From: Paraclostridium ghonii
GTDB lineage: Bacteria > Bacillota > Clostridia > Peptostreptococcales > Peptostreptococcaceae
Length of the DNA: 64,000 bases
Strand: one strand, 5' to 3'
NCBI RefSeq assembly: GCF_030815085.1
Contig: NZ_JAUSWG010000007.1
Positions 26,768 through 36,037 of the stretch are shown one piece after another (positions within the stretch are counted from its first letter, which is position 1; each line of letters begins with the position of its first letter). The notes under the pieces were generated by a model. That model saw nothing but the letters and a program-made list of their open reading frames with translations, did not search any database and was not told the origin of the DNA. Made by a program: the position numbers and the translations under genes.

Positions 26768-26901
26768 TTAATTAACCTCCATTAAGCCCCAACTGTACTT
26801 TATATTTTAAGTAGTACATTACATTATACCAAAATAGAAAAAAAGAAAAAAGTATATTTATATTTCCTTTTTAAAAAAAGCAGGAATAATCTTCCCACCT
26901 T

Positions 26902-27615
26902 TTAATATTGAGCTATTTGTAAAACTAACATAGCTACCAAAACTCCAAGTAACGCCCCTGCTACCGTTTCCCAAAAAGTATGTATTTTACCTTCTATCCT
27001 ACTTTGTGCAACTAATACTGCCATTAAGTATGCAAGCGTTGATGCTACAACTCTTTCTGTCATAAATGTTACAAGCGTAGCAAGTGCAAAAGCAAGTGCT
27101 GAATGCCCACTTGGCATTCCTCCTTGTAAAGGAGTTCCTGTAGCTGTCAATGATTTTACTACTACTACTGCTATTAAAACTAAAACTATACATATAAGTG
27201 TAACATGAATTGGTGATTTTCTTATTGTAAAAAACACAGATCCTCCTACAGTTTCTAGCTTATCATAAAATAACAAGTATCCAATTATACAAGCATTTAA
27301 ACTTGCTATTAGTACTCCTCCAGCAGCAACATCTTTTGCTATTTTAGCTAATGGATGATATGTATCTGTTATCATGTCTACAGTTTTTTCTATAGCTGTA
27401 TTAAACATTTCTGATATTACAACTAAGCTTATTGTAAATAATAATATCATCATCTCAAATTTATTAAAGTCGCAAAATAAGCTAATTGTAAGAACCAAAG
27501 CTGCAACAAAATAGTGTATCTTCATATTCCTTTCATGTTTGAAAGTGTATAAAATTCCAGCAATAGCTGCATTAAAGGCATTTATTATCCCTTGTTTACC
27601 TTTCTTTTTAGCCAT
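26902..27615 (-). CDS. dgkA: Fused undecaprenol/diacylglycerol kinase and PAP2 phosphatase
   Basis: A 237-residue membrane protein with two enzymes in one chain. Residues 1-120 are a DgkA-type lipid kinase: E28, E69, N72 and E76 in EMFNTAIEKTVD, and KDVAAGGVL. Residues 130-237 are a PAP2 lipid phosphatase: PSGHS at 168-172, and SR-x5-H-x3-E at 205-216 (E replaces the usual Asp). The K-x6-R-P motif reads K-x6-T-P at 154-162. In Bacillus the kinase phosphorylates undecaprenol. A fused phosphatase acting on the same or a related carrier would allow interconversion. The two altered PAP2 residues may weaken that activity. It sits between ybeY and cdd. Confidence 0.92.
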   Translation of the reverse strand: MAKKKGKQGIINAFNAAIAGILYTFKHERNMKIHYFVAALVLTISLFCDFNKFEMMILLFTISLVVISEMFNTAIEKTVDMITDTYHPLAKIAKDVAAGGVLIASLNACIIGYLLFYDKLETVGGSVFFTIRKSPIHVTLICIVLVLIAVVVVKSLTATGTPLQGGMPSGHSALAFALATLVTFMTERVVASTLAYLMAVLVAQSRIEGKIHTFWETVAGALLGVLVAMLVLQIAQY

Positions 27616-27619
27616 AAGT

Positions 27620-28078
27620 CTACTCCCTTGTTATATTAAGCTTGTTTAGTACATCTTCTTCTCTTTTTCTCATGTCCTTTGTATTTTCTTCAGTATCATG
27701 ATCGTATCCTAGTAAGTGAAACATACTATGACACACTAAAAAACATACTTCTCTTTCAAAACTGTGATTATATTCTTCACTTTGTTCTAGAGCTCTTTCT
27801 AAAGATATAACAATATCTCCTAAAGACTCTTCTTCTATTTCAATGTCAAATTCATCTGTTAAAAGAGGGAATGATAAAACATCCGTTGATCTATCTACCC
27901 CTCTATATTCTCTATTTAATTCATGTATCTCTTCATTATCAACAAAAGATAAACTTACCTCATAATTGTCATCATACCCTTCATAGTGTAGCGTCTCAAC
28001 TATTATATCATTGATTCTCTCTAAAAGTTCTTCACTTACTTTTATTTTATCTTGTCTATTGTCTAATATAATTTCCAT
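27620..28078 (-). CDS. ybeY: Endoribonuclease YbeY
   Basis: A 152-residue zinc-dependent endoribonuclease for 16S rRNA 3' processing and ribosome quality control. The zinc motif is HSMFHLLGYDHD (H-x3-H-x5-H), and the substrate-groove text is REYRGVDRSTDVLSFPL. The gene is 3 nt from phoH and 4 nt from dgkA-PAP2, so all three are one transcription unit. Confidence 0.97.
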   Translation of the reverse strand: MEIILDNRQDKIKVSEELLERINDIIVETLHYEGYDDNYEVSLSFVDNEEIHELNREYRGVDRSTDVLSFPLLTDEFDIEIEEESLGDIVISLERALEQSEEYNHSFEREVCFLVCHSMFHLLGYDHDTEENTKDMRKREEDVLNKLNITRE

Positions 28079-28081
28079 AAT

Positions 28082-29086
28082 TTATCTCCTACTTCTTTTG
28101 TTTCTATCATCATTACTTAACTTATTTAATTCTTGTTTTTCATCATATTTTTCATAAGCTTTAATTATCCTTTGTACTAATTCATGTCTAACGACATCTT
28201 TTTCTGTAAATTTATTTATACCAACACCATCTACATCTTTTAAGACATCCATAGATTGAATTAATCCACTTTTATATTTATTTGGTAAATCTATTTGTGT
28301 TAAATCTCCTGTAACTACAGCTTTTGATCCAAAACCTAATCTAGTTAAAAACATCTTCATTTGCTCTGGAGTTGTGTTTTGTGCCTCATCTAGTATTATA
28401 AATGCATTGTCTAGAGTTCTACCTCTCATAAAAGCTAGAGGAGCTACTTCTATTATACCTCTTTCCAGGTATTTAGCACATTTTTCATCTCCAAGCATAT
28501 CAAATAAAGCATCATATAAAGGTCTTAAGTAAGGGTCTACTTTATCTTTCATATCTCCTGGTAAAAAGCCTAGACTTTCCCCTGCTTCAACTGCAGGTCT
28601 AGTTAATATAATTCTGCTTATTTCATCTTTTTTAAATGCCCTAACAGCCATAGCAACTGCAAGATATGTTTTCCCGGTACCTGCTGGCCCAACCCCAAGA
28701 GTTATGTCATTATTTCTAATAAGATTTATATAATGTTTTTGACCCAATGTTTTAGGTTTAACTTCTTTTCCTTTTTTTGTTACTGCTATAGTATCTTCTA
28801 ATTCTTCTATTTGTTCCTTATTTCCTTCATTTAATAAATCTATAGCATACTTAATGCTTTGTTTATCCAAAGTTTTGCCTATTTTAAAATTTTTATATAA
28901 CTCATTTATAAATTCTATAGTTTTTTCCACATTTTTAGTCTGTCCTATTAAAACTATATTCCCTTCTCTTAATAGTACATCTACATTTAAATTTTTTTCT
29001 ATTATTTTTATATTTTCATCAAAGTTTCCAAATAGTTCTCTCTCAAATCTATCATCTGTTATTTCAAAACTCTTTTGTACTATCAA
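28082..29086 (-). CDS. phoH: PhoH-like ATPase
   Basis: A 334-residue P-loop ATPase with RNA-helicase and ribonuclease-linked roles. Walker A is GPAGTGKTYLA (about residue 137), Walker B is AFIILDEAQNTT, and the sensor region is TGDLTQIDLP. An N-terminal KH-like region occupies about residues 1-75. It is always beside ybeY in Firmicutes, which fits a shared rRNA-processing role. Confidence 0.95.
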   Translation of the reverse strand: MIVQKSFEITDDRFERELFGNFDENIKIIEKNLNVDVLLREGNIVLIGQTKNVEKTIEFINELYKNFKIGKTLDKQSIKYAIDLLNEGNKEQIEELEDTIAVTKKGKEVKPKTLGQKHYINLIRNNDITLGVGPAGTGKTYLAVAMAVRAFKKDEISRIILTRPAVEAGESLGFLPGDMKDKVDPYLRPLYDALFDMLGDEKCAKYLERGIIEVAPLAFMRGRTLDNAFIILDEAQNTTPEQMKMFLTRLGFGSKAVVTGDLTQIDLPNKYKSGLIQSMDVLKDVDGVGINKFTEKDVVRHELVQRIIKAYEKYDEKQELNKLSNDDRNKRSRR

Positions 29087-29098
29087 TGCTTATCCTCC

Positions 29099-30403
29099 TT
29101 AGTTATCCCTTGTTTGAACTTCATCCTTATCTTTTGCATTTTTCTCTTTATTTATATCCTTAAATTCATTTCTTATATCATTAATAGGTCTTTTCTCTGG
29201 ATTTGAAGGTACTTCTTCTTCGCCTTCTTTTGGTTTACTTTCTTGTCTAATCAATTCTTCAGCCTCTGATTTACTTAAAGAATGTACCTTAGCTATATTT
29301 TCTAAAGTTGTGACAGTTACTATGTACTCTAATTTATCTTTTTTAACCTTATATTTATGTTTAACATCCTTGTATCTAGAATCAACAGGAACAGTATATT
29401 CAAGTTCTTTAAGAGCTTTTTGTTTTAACTCTTCTTTTACTTCGTCTTTATTCTTTTCAACTTCTTTTACATTAACTTCATGAAAAATACTCGACTTTAT
29501 TTTTAATGGGAATGTGTAATTTCCAATAGCTAACTCATGTTCTTTATTTTCTATTTCATAATTTTTAAAATCTATATTTCTTCTTAATGTATACTTATTA
29601 TCATAAAAGCTAAATGTATAAACTGTTTTTTTATTATCAGTTCTTGTTTTAACTTTTTCTATGTAATTTGTGCTCTGTTTGGACTCATAAAAAGTAGTCG
29701 CCCATACTTCAGGTAAAGATTTAGTATTTGAACCCGATACTAAAACATCTCCTTTTCTTACTATATCGCCTACATTAGTTACTTGCTTACCACTTCTTGG
29801 TATCACCTTTTCTATTATACCATTTTTCTTAGCAATTATATTACAATAATTAGTTTCTTTTTTCTCTTCTAATGACTCATCTTTTTTTGTTACTGTAACA
29901 AATATATTAGTTCCTTTTACATTTATTGATACATATGCTATATCATTAAATCCTCCCATTATTTGGTCTCTTACTTCTTTTCTATCTATATTTTTTTTAT
30001 AAACTCCAGGCTTTACTCCCGCTTTTTCAAGTTCTTTTCTTACAAGTACTTTGTTAATTCCTTCTGGAGCCTGTATATACACATCCGTTACAAATAAAGA
30101 TGTGCTCATTAACAAAATTAACGAAAATAAAGCGCTCATCCACATTCCTTTATATCTATATACACGCCTAGCAAAAAAAGGCAATCCCGTTTTTTGCTTT
30201 ATCTTAACTTCAAACTTACTTCCTCTATAAATATTTTTAAATAATCTAATACTTTTTCTATCTACTTTAAGCTCGATCTTAGTATTTGAAACTCGCTTTA
30301 CATCGTAAATATTCACTTTATTTCTTATAACCGTATTTAAAAATTTCTCTGTATTTATCCCCTCTATAGTTACTACATAGTAACCTTTAATATAACTTAT
30401 CAA
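29099..30403 (-). CDS. yqfD: Sporulation protein YqfD
   Basis: A 434-residue membrane protein of the YqfD/SpoIV family. A cytoplasmic N-terminus (1-85) is followed by one helix (about 86-110) and a large outside domain with a POTRA-like start and repeated beta segments. The tail (about 390-434) is very rich in Lys and Glu. It is needed for spore cortex or engulfment-stage functions and is controlled by sigma-E in Bacillus. It pairs with yqfC 13 nt upstream, as in other spore formers. Confidence 0.92.
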   Translation of the reverse strand: MISYIKGYYVVTIEGINTEKFLNTVIRNKVNIYDVKRVSNTKIELKVDRKSIRLFKNIYRGSKFEVKIKQKTGLPFFARRVYRYKGMWMSALFSLILLMSTSLFVTDVYIQAPEGINKVLVRKELEKAGVKPGVYKKNIDRKEVRDQIMGGFNDIAYVSINVKGTNIFVTVTKKDESLEEKKETNYCNIIAKKNGIIEKVIPRSGKQVTNVGDIVRKGDVLVSGSNTKSLPEVWATTFYESKQSTNYIEKVKTRTDNKKTVYTFSFYDNKYTLRRNIDFKNYEIENKEHELAIGNYTFPLKIKSSIFHEVNVKEVEKNKDEVKEELKQKALKELEYTVPVDSRYKDVKHKYKVKKDKLEYIVTVTTLENIAKVHSLSKSEAEELIRQESKPKEGEEEVPSNPEKRPINDIRNEFKDINKEKNAKDKDEVQTRDN

Positions 30404-30416
30404 ATGTAATTCCCCC

Positions 30417-30653
30417 CTATGTAGTGTATTCTACACTATATATAATTCCTTTTATTCCTATCTCCGTATCAGTAATGTGCTTTAAATATAACTTTTCTCC
30501 ACATATTTTTATAGTATTTAACTTTGTTTTTATTTTAATTAAATTTACATCATATTCTAGTATAGATTTGTAGTTTTCTATGCTTATAAATGTATTCCCC
30601 AAAATAGTAACTGTAGGTTGATTTACCTGTAAATCAGTAGGAACTTCTATCAT
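30417..30653 (-). CDS. yqfC: Sporulation protein YqfC
   Basis: A 78-residue YabP/YqfC-family protein: an all-beta domain with TILGNTFISIENYKSILEY and KIKTKLNTIKICG. It is part of the sigma-E regulon in Bacillus and is needed with YqfD for normal sporulation. Two ATGs are possible; AAGGGGG is 8 nt before the second (30653) and too close to the first, so the second is used. A sequence CATACTAT on the minus strand near 30732-30739 resembles a sigma-E -10 box, but this is weak. Confidence 0.88.
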   Translation of the reverse strand: MIEVPTDLQVNQPTVTILGNTFISIENYKSILEYDVNLIKIKTKLNTIKICGEKLYLKHITDTEIGIKGIIYSVEYTT

Positions 30654-30772
30654 ACACATAACCCCCTTAATATATTCTATGTCCTTTTTCTATTTTAATT
30701 ACTTGTATTAGTTTTAAAGTCTTAATATAATAGTATGTTCCTACAATAAATTTTGAGACTTTTATTTAGCAA

Positions 30773-30801
30773 AAAAATAAAGCCAAGCCGGCTTTTATTT
30801 T
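30773..30801 (-). terminator. Terminator of tspO
   Basis: AAATAAAAGCC pairs with GGC-TTTATTT on the minus strand directly after the stop codon, with a T-rich tail. Confidence 0.75.
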
Positions 30802-31308
30802 TTATCTATTTATTGACCATATAACATAATTTAAAAAGAATGCATAAAATAACCAAGCTAAATATGGTAAATTTATATAAGCTGCTCTTTTGTCAATTTT
30901 TAAAAATTTAATTATCATAATTAATACAACTATTATCATTATCCCTAGAACTACTAATGCAGTAAATCTAAGTCCTAATCCAAAGAATAAAATAGACCAT
31001 ATAAAATTCAATCCTAATTGTAAATAATAATAAAACATAGCGTCTCTGACTTTAAGGGTATTCAATCCTTTTTTAGAAATTAAATAAGCTGATATTCCCA
31101 TAAGTACATATAAAATAGTCCACACTATCGGGAATATGTATGACGGAGGGAAAAATCCTGGTTTTATTAAATTTGAATAATATGTACTTGTACTTGTTTG
31201 ACTTAAAAATTCAGCTATAAAACTACTAGAAAATCCAACCATAATAGGTATTAAAACACTTATTATAAACTTTTTTATTTCTTTTGTAGATATAATCAAT
31301 GAATTCAC
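30802..31308 (-). CDS. tspO: TspO/MBR family protein
   Basis: A 168-residue membrane protein with five predicted helices and the family texts KPGFFPPSYIFPIVWTILYVLMG and LGLNFIWSILFFGL. TspO proteins bind porphyrins and other tetrapyrroles and are linked to oxidative and light stress. There is an N-terminal extension of about 10 residues. It has its own terminator and sits as an insertion between yqeY and yqfC, which are adjacent in many Firmicutes. Confidence 0.93.
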   Translation of the reverse strand: MNSLIISTKEIKKFIISVLIPIMVGFSSSFIAEFLSQTSTSTYYSNLIKPGFFPPSYIFPIVWTILYVLMGISAYLISKKGLNTLKVRDAMFYYYLQLGLNFIWSILFFGLGLRFTALVVLGIMIIVVLIMIIKFLKIDKRAAYINLPYLAWLFYAFFLNYVIWSINR

Positions 31309-31397
31309 CCTTTCTTTATCCTCTATTTAATTTATAAATATGTACACAGTAATAAGATTATTACAATTTTTTGGACAAAGAATTTAAAACAACAAGC

Positions 31398-31430
31398 AAA
31401 AAACCTAGAGTAAATACCCTAGGTTTTTTT
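31398..31430 (-). terminator. Terminator of rpsU-yqeY
   Basis: AAAAACCTAG pairs with CTAGGTTTTT, with T-runs on both strands, just past the yqeY stop. Confidence 0.85.
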
Positions 31431-31432
31431 AT

Positions 31433-31876
31433 CTATTGTAAGTTAGATTTAACTAACTCATTTATCATTTTTCCGTCAGCTCTACCTTTTGTTTTAGGTT
31501 TTATAGCTGCCATGATTTTGCCCATATCCTTCATAGAATTAGCTCCTACTTCAGATATAGTTTCTTTGACTATCTCATTTAATTCTTCTTTGCTCAGCTG
31601 TCGAGGCAGGTATTCCATTAATACTTCAATCTCAGCTTCGGCTTCTTGAACTAAATCGTCTCTTGATGCTTTTGCAAATTCAGTCATAGCATCTCTACGT
31701 TGCTTTAACTGTTTTGTTATTACGTCTATAATTTCGTCATCACCAAGTTCTGTTCTAGTGTCAACTTCACGCTGCTTGATCTCAGCTCTTATTAATGTAA
31801 CAACAGATTTTTTTACTTTATCTTTGTTTTTCATAGCAAGTTTTAAGTCTTCTTGCAACTTTGCTTTAAGGGACAT
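31433..31876 (-). CDS. yqeY: GatB/YqeY domain protein
   Basis: A 147-residue helical protein with the YqeY features LKEDLK-type start (KLQEDLKLAMKNKD), LIRAEIKQREVD, and GRADGKMINELVK at the end. It resembles the tRNA-binding tail of GatB, the amidotransferase subunit, and its role is not settled. It lies 26 nt after rpsU, a pairing found in most Firmicutes. Confidence 0.95.
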   Translation of the reverse strand: MSLKAKLQEDLKLAMKNKDKVKKSVVTLIRAEIKQREVDTRTELGDDEIIDVITKQLKQRRDAMTEFAKASRDDLVQEAEAEIEVLMEYLPRQLSKEELNEIVKETISEVGANSMKDMGKIMAAIKPKTKGRADGKMINELVKSNLQ

Positions 31877-31902
31877 ATCCCTTCACCTCTTATCTACAAA
31901 AA

Positions 31903-32082
31903 TTATTTCTTAGCGTTTTTTCTTCTTGCAGCTTCAGCTTTTTTCTTACGTCTTACGCTTGGCTTATCATAGTGTTCTCTTTTTCTTACTTCAGACATTA
32001 TGCCAGACATAGCACATGAACGCTTAAATCTTCTTAAAGCGCTGTCTAATGTTTCGTTTTCTCTTACTCTTACTTCTGACAT
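31903..32082 (-). CDS. rpsU: 30S ribosomal protein S21
   Basis: A 59-residue basic protein: MSEVRVRENETLDSALRRFK followed by a C-terminal run of Arg and Lys, the normal S21 length and sequence. The open frame extends 9 codons upstream, but GGAGGGAGG lies there and marks the ATG at 32082. A good promoter is found at 32174-32202. Confidence 0.98.
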   Translation of the reverse strand: MSEVRVRENETLDSALRRFKRSCAMSGIMSEVRKREHYDKPSVRRKKKAEAARRKNAKK

Positions 32083-32173
32083 TCTTTTTCCCTCCCTCCG
32101 ATAGCGCAAATTATGCTGGGACTGTAACTCGATTATATCTGCACAATATGCATTACAACCTCACACTTTGTTT

Positions 32174-32202
32174 ATTATAAACTAATTTTTTTATTTTTTC
32201 AA
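32174..32202 (-). promoter_or_regulatory. Promoter of rpsU-yqeY
   Basis: Minus strand TTGAAA, 17-bp spacer, TATAAT, about 80 nt before the rpsU start codon. No competing structure is seen in the leader. Confidence 0.65.
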
Positions 32203-32244
32203 GTATTTTTATGAATAATACGCCCAAAAATTTAATTTATATAA

Positions 32245-32592
32245 TTACTTCTCAGCATCATACCAGTCTAGTTTCTTTCCAGCTAAAATGTGGTAGTGAA
32301 TGTGCTTAACTTCTTGACACCCATCGCTTCCACAATTATTTATTATTCTAAATCCAGTTTTGTCATATCCTTTTTCTTTAACTATTTTATTAATTACCTT
32401 ATGAATATGTGCAACTATATTCATATTTTCTTCCCCTATATCTATTATAGATTCATAATGTTCTTTAGGTATAACTAAAACATGTAATGGCGCAACAGGA
32501 TTTATATCATTAAAAGCTAAGACTTTATCATCTTCATAAACTTTGGTTGATGGTATCTCTCCGTTTATAATTTTACAAAATATACAACTCAT
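32245..32592 (-). CDS. HIT-family nucleotide-binding protein (HinT-like)
   Basis: A 115-residue protein of the histidine triad family. The catalytic motif HIHYHILAG follows the HxHxH pattern, and the N-terminal part has CIFCKIINGEIPS with a CxxC zinc-like pair and PVAPLHVLVIPKEHY. Members hydrolyse adenosine phosphoramidates. It lies between mtaB and rpsU, the normal place in Firmicutes. Confidence 0.95.
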   Translation of the reverse strand: MSCIFCKIINGEIPSTKVYEDDKVLAFNDINPVAPLHVLVIPKEHYESIIDIGEENMNIVAHIHKVINKIVKEKGYDKTGFRIINNCGSDGCQEVKHIHYHILAGKKLDWYDAEK

Positions 32593-32633
32593 ACTTACAC
32601 CTCCTATCTTTTAAGACTTATTATTTCTACATG

Positions 32634-33935
32634 TTATACTAAAATTCCTTCTACATATTCATCTTTCACATGTAATATTTTAGTATTTAATATCTTTCCA
32701 TGTATATCTTCTTCACTTTCTACTACTACTCTTATATAGTTAGGTGTTAATCCTTCATATTTGTTTCCTTCTATGTTTTGTTCAAATAATACTTCAATTC
32801 CTTCATCTATAAAGTTTTTTGCAAATTCACTAAAGTTCTTTTTATTTAACGATATTAGCTTATCACTTCTTAGTTGTTTCATTTGAGGATCTATTTGGTT
32901 TTCCATAGTAGCTGCTGGTGTACCTTTTCTAGGAGAATACTTAAACACGTGCATTTGTGAAAGCTTAATATCACTTAAGAATTTATAAGTTTGATTAAAC
33001 TCATCATTAGTTTCTCCAGGGAATCCAACTATTACATCTGTAGTTATTGCCACATTAGGCATTTTTTCTCTTAGATTATCAACTATTTTCTTATATTCAC
33101 TTGCAGTGTATCTTCTATTCATTCTTTTTAATGTATCATCACATCCACTTTGTAATGATAAATGGAAATGAGGACATACCTTTGGCATTTTTGAAACTGT
33201 ATCTATAAATTCATCTGTCATTAATATAGGTTCTACTGAACTTAACCTTATTCTCTTAACACCTTCAATTTCGTTTATAGCTTTTATAACACTTAATAAA
33301 TTAATTTTCGCATCTTTAACATCTTTTCCATAAGATGCAACATGTATTCCAGTTAAAACTATTTCTGTATATCCGTTATGCGCTAACTTTTTAGCTTCAT
33401 TTACTACACTGTCTAAATCCCTACTTCTTACTTTTCCACCTCTTGCATAAGGTATTATGCAGTAAGAACAAAATCTATCACATCCATCTTGAATTTTCAT
33501 GAATGCTCTAGTTCTTCCGTTTGCTTGATTTATCTCTATTTCCTCAAATGCTCTTACTTTCATTATATCATCAACTGTGCTAGCTTTTTTAGATGAATCT
33601 AATTTTTTGATTTCATCAACTATTTGTCTTCTTTCATTAGTTCCCATAACTAAGTTTACTTCTTCTATCTCTAAAATTTCTTCTGGAGAAACTTGAGAAT
33701 AACAACCAACAACAGCTATTATAGCATCTGGGTTTTTCTTTTTCATTCTTCTTATATACTGACGTGATTTTCTATCACTCATATGAGTTACTGTACATGT
33801 ATTTATAACATAAACATCCGCAAACTCTTCACTATCAACTTGAGTGTATCCATCTTTTTTAAACATCTCAAGCATAGCTTCTGTTTCATATTGATTTACT
33901 TTACATCCTAAAGTATAAAAAGCTACCTTTTTCAC
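32634..33935 (-). CDS. mtaB: tRNA t6A37 methylthiotransferase MtaB
   Basis: A 433-residue radical-SAM enzyme that adds the 2-methylthio group to t6A37 of tRNAs. The N-terminal UPF0004 domain has TLGCKVNQYETE, CTVTHMSD and VGCYSQ, which hold one iron-sulphur cluster. The radical SAM motif is CDRFCSYCIIP. A C-terminal TRAM-like region follows. GTG starts the gene, one base after the rsmE stop, with GGAGGA 12 nt before it. Confidence 0.96.
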   Translation of the reverse strand: MKKVAFYTLGCKVNQYETEAMLEMFKKDGYTQVDSEEFADVYVINTCTVTHMSDRKSRQYIRRMKKKNPDAIIAVVGCYSQVSPEEILEIEEVNLVMGTNERRQIVDEIKKLDSSKKASTVDDIMKVRAFEEIEINQANGRTRAFMKIQDGCDRFCSYCIIPYARGGKVRSRDLDSVVNEAKKLAHNGYTEIVLTGIHVASYGKDVKDAKINLLSVIKAINEIEGVKRIRLSSVEPILMTDEFIDTVSKMPKVCPHFHLSLQSGCDDTLKRMNRRYTASEYKKIVDNLREKMPNVAITTDVIVGFPGETNDEFNQTYKFLSDIKLSQMHVFKYSPRKGTPAATMENQIDPQMKQLRSDKLISLNKKNFSEFAKNFIDEGIEVLFEQNIEGNKYEGLTPNYIRVVVESEEDIHGKILNTKILHVKDEYVEGILV

Positions 33936-33936
33936 T

Positions 33937-34689
33937 TTAATTATTTCCTCCTAAGTCACTTAATTCATATAGTACTATAGATGATGCAACAAGGGATGCT
34001 GTTTCAGTTCTTAGAATTCTAGGTCCAAGAGAAACTGATTGTCCGCCTATTTCTTCTATAGCTTTAATTTCAACATCTTCAAATCCACCTTCTGGGCCTA
34101 CGAAAATACCTATATTTTTTATATCTACACCTTTTATTGATTGTTTAATCGATTTTGTTCTTTCATTTTCATATGGTGCTATATTTAAGTTATTTGTCTT
34201 CATATCATCTAGAGCTTCTTTAAAGCTTAAAACTCCTCTTAATCTAGGGATTTTACCACGTTTACTTTGCTTTGCAGCCTCATAGATTATTCTTTCCCAT
34301 CTTTCGATTTTCTTATCTTCTTTTTTATCATCTACTTTGACAACAGTTCTTTTTGTCTGAACTAATATTATTTCATCTACTCCAACTTCTGTTAGTTTTT
34401 GAAGTATCATTTCCATCTTAGGTCCTTTTGGAAGACCTTGATATACTTTTATTTTTAAATCAGACTCTCTTTTTACATCAACAATCTCTAGTATATTAAG
34501 TTCAACTTGAGACTTATCTATATTAGTTATCTCACATATATATTCATTGTTGTCATTATCACATATTTCTAACTCTTCTCCAATTCTACATCTTAAAACT
34601 TTAGAAATATGTTTTACATCTTCACCCTCTATGATACATTTATTGTTTTCAAGGTTTATATTTTGCTTTCCTACAAAAAATCTATCCAT
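33937..34689 (-). CDS. rsmE: 16S rRNA m3U1498 methyltransferase RsmE
   Basis: A 250-residue SPOUT-class methyltransferase. An N-terminal PUA-like domain starts MDRFFVGKQN, and the knotted C-terminal domain has VGPEGGFEDVE and SLGPRILRTETASLVA. It uses S-adenosylmethionine. It lies 9 nt after prmA and 1 nt before mtaB. Confidence 0.97.
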   Translation of the reverse strand: MDRFFVGKQNINLENNKCIIEGEDVKHISKVLRCRIGEELEICDNDNNEYICEITNIDKSQVELNILEIVDVKRESDLKIKVYQGLPKGPKMEMILQKLTEVGVDEIILVQTKRTVVKVDDKKEDKKIERWERIIYEAAKQSKRGKIPRLRGVLSFKEALDDMKTNNLNIAPYENERTKSIKQSIKGVDIKNIGIFVGPEGGFEDVEIKAIEEIGGQSVSLGPRILRTETASLVASSIVLYELSDLGGNN

Positions 34690-34698
34690 TTATTTCAC

Positions 34699-35640
34699 CT
34701 ACTTTGCTATTTTAGATACTATAGCGTTCCATTCACCTAAAGACTCTACATGTACTATTTCAAGTCCATTTTGAGTTAAAGCTTCTTTAACTTCATCTAC
34801 TTTAGCATGTATTATTCCTGAAGATATAAATACAGCATCATCTTTCATAAATTGTTTTATATCCTTTGCTAGTATCTTTATTATGTCTGCTATTATATTT
34901 GCTACAACTATATCAGCTTTGTCAGTTACAACTTCCATTAAGTTTCCATGAAGCGCATTAACACTTCCTTCTACTTTATTCAATTCTATATTTTCTTTAG
35001 AAACTTTTACAGCAACTTCATCTAAGTCAACAGCTAATACATTTTTAGACCCTAATTTTGCTGCTGCTATTGCAAGTATTCCGCTTCCACAACCTATATC
35101 AAAAACTTTTGAATCTTCTCTTACATATTTTTCTAATTCTCTTATACACATACTTGTAGTTTCATGTGTACCCGTTCCAAATGCCATACCTGGATCTAAT
35201 TCTATTATTAAATCTGAATCTGTAACTTCATATTCTTCCCAAGTTGGCTTTACTACTATTTTTTCACCTATTTTAGTTGGCTTATAGTAATTTTTCCACT
35301 CATTTGCCCAATCTTCTTCATCTACTTGTGAAAGTTCAACTACGGCTTCTCCTACATCTATTCCAAATTCTTTAAGTCCGTCTATTTTTTCTTTTATTGT
35401 TTTTATATCATCAGATACATCTCTTTCTTCTGTTATATAAGTCTTTATTATAACACCTTCATATCCGCTGTTAAATATCTCTTCCTCAACAAAATCCCAA
35501 TCATATTCATGTTTCTTTTGAAATTTAAAATCTTTAGGATCTTCTATAGACACTCCACCTACATTTTGTTCATATAATATATTAGTTATAGCTTCAACTG
35601 CTTCAGTTGTTGTTTTAATAGTTATTTCTGCCCATTTCAT
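34699..35640 (-). CDS. prmA: Ribosomal protein L11 methyltransferase
   Basis: A 313-residue enzyme that trimethylates L11. The N-terminal substrate-binding domain (about 1-60) begins MKWAEITIKTTTEAVEAI. The SAM site reads DPGMAFGTGTHETT and VFDIGCGSGILAIAAAKLG, and the catalytic NPxx-like motif is VVANIIADI. The usual upstream neighbour dnaJ is 6.9 kb away because an accessory block is inserted. Confidence 0.97.
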   Translation of the reverse strand: MKWAEITIKTTTEAVEAITNILYEQNVGGVSIEDPKDFKFQKKHEYDWDFVEEEIFNSGYEGVIIKTYITEERDVSDDIKTIKEKIDGLKEFGIDVGEAVVELSQVDEEDWANEWKNYYKPTKIGEKIVVKPTWEEYEVTDSDLIIELDPGMAFGTGTHETTSMCIRELEKYVREDSKVFDIGCGSGILAIAAAKLGSKNVLAVDLDEVAVKVSKENIELNKVEGSVNALHGNLMEVVTDKADIVVANIIADIIKILAKDIKQFMKDDAVFISSGIIHAKVDEVKEALTQNGLEIVHVESLGEWNAIVSKIAK

Positions 35641-35787
35641 TTATGTACACGCTCCTTTTAAACTTCCTATTTTCCGTAAACTTTATTATATCATATTTAT
35701 TATTGTCTTTTAAAATAATCTTTTATACTTTTGAAATGCTTTTATAATTTATAATCGTAATTTGAAAATATATATTTATCTATAAAA

Positions 35788-35846
35788 CAAAACAAGCAGA
35801 TAAATTTAAGTAATTGCTATACTCAAAGCCTATATGCTTGTTTGTT
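35788..35846 (-). terminator. Terminator downstream of the AbgT region
   Basis: AACAAGCA pairs with TGCTTGTT around a long loop, and a T-rich tract follows on the minus strand. It ends transcription through abgT and the fragment at 35857-36026. Confidence 0.5.
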
Positions 35847-35856
35847 AATTTTTTAT

Positions 35857-36026
35857 TTATATAAATTGTATATAAGCTATAAAACTTGATTCAACTGTAT
35901 TTGTACCTATATTCATAGCTTGATTTATAAATGGTTCATACATTTTCATAGCTTTATGATTATCTGGATAAACTCCATGCGTCTTATTATTAAATCCAAA
36001 GTATATCAGTTCAATTACTTTTCCTT
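35857..36026 (-). pseudogene. Orphan C-terminal coding fragment
   Basis: About 55 codons are open on the minus strand after an upstream stop. They read IELIYFGFNNKTHGVYPDN and continue KAMKMYEPFINQAMNIGTN to a TAA, with protein-like composition. There is no acceptable start codon or ribosome-binding site. It looks like the tail of a lost gene left between AbgT and the terminator. I do not recognise the family. Confidence 0.4.
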
Positions 36027-36037
36027 AGAATAAGCAA

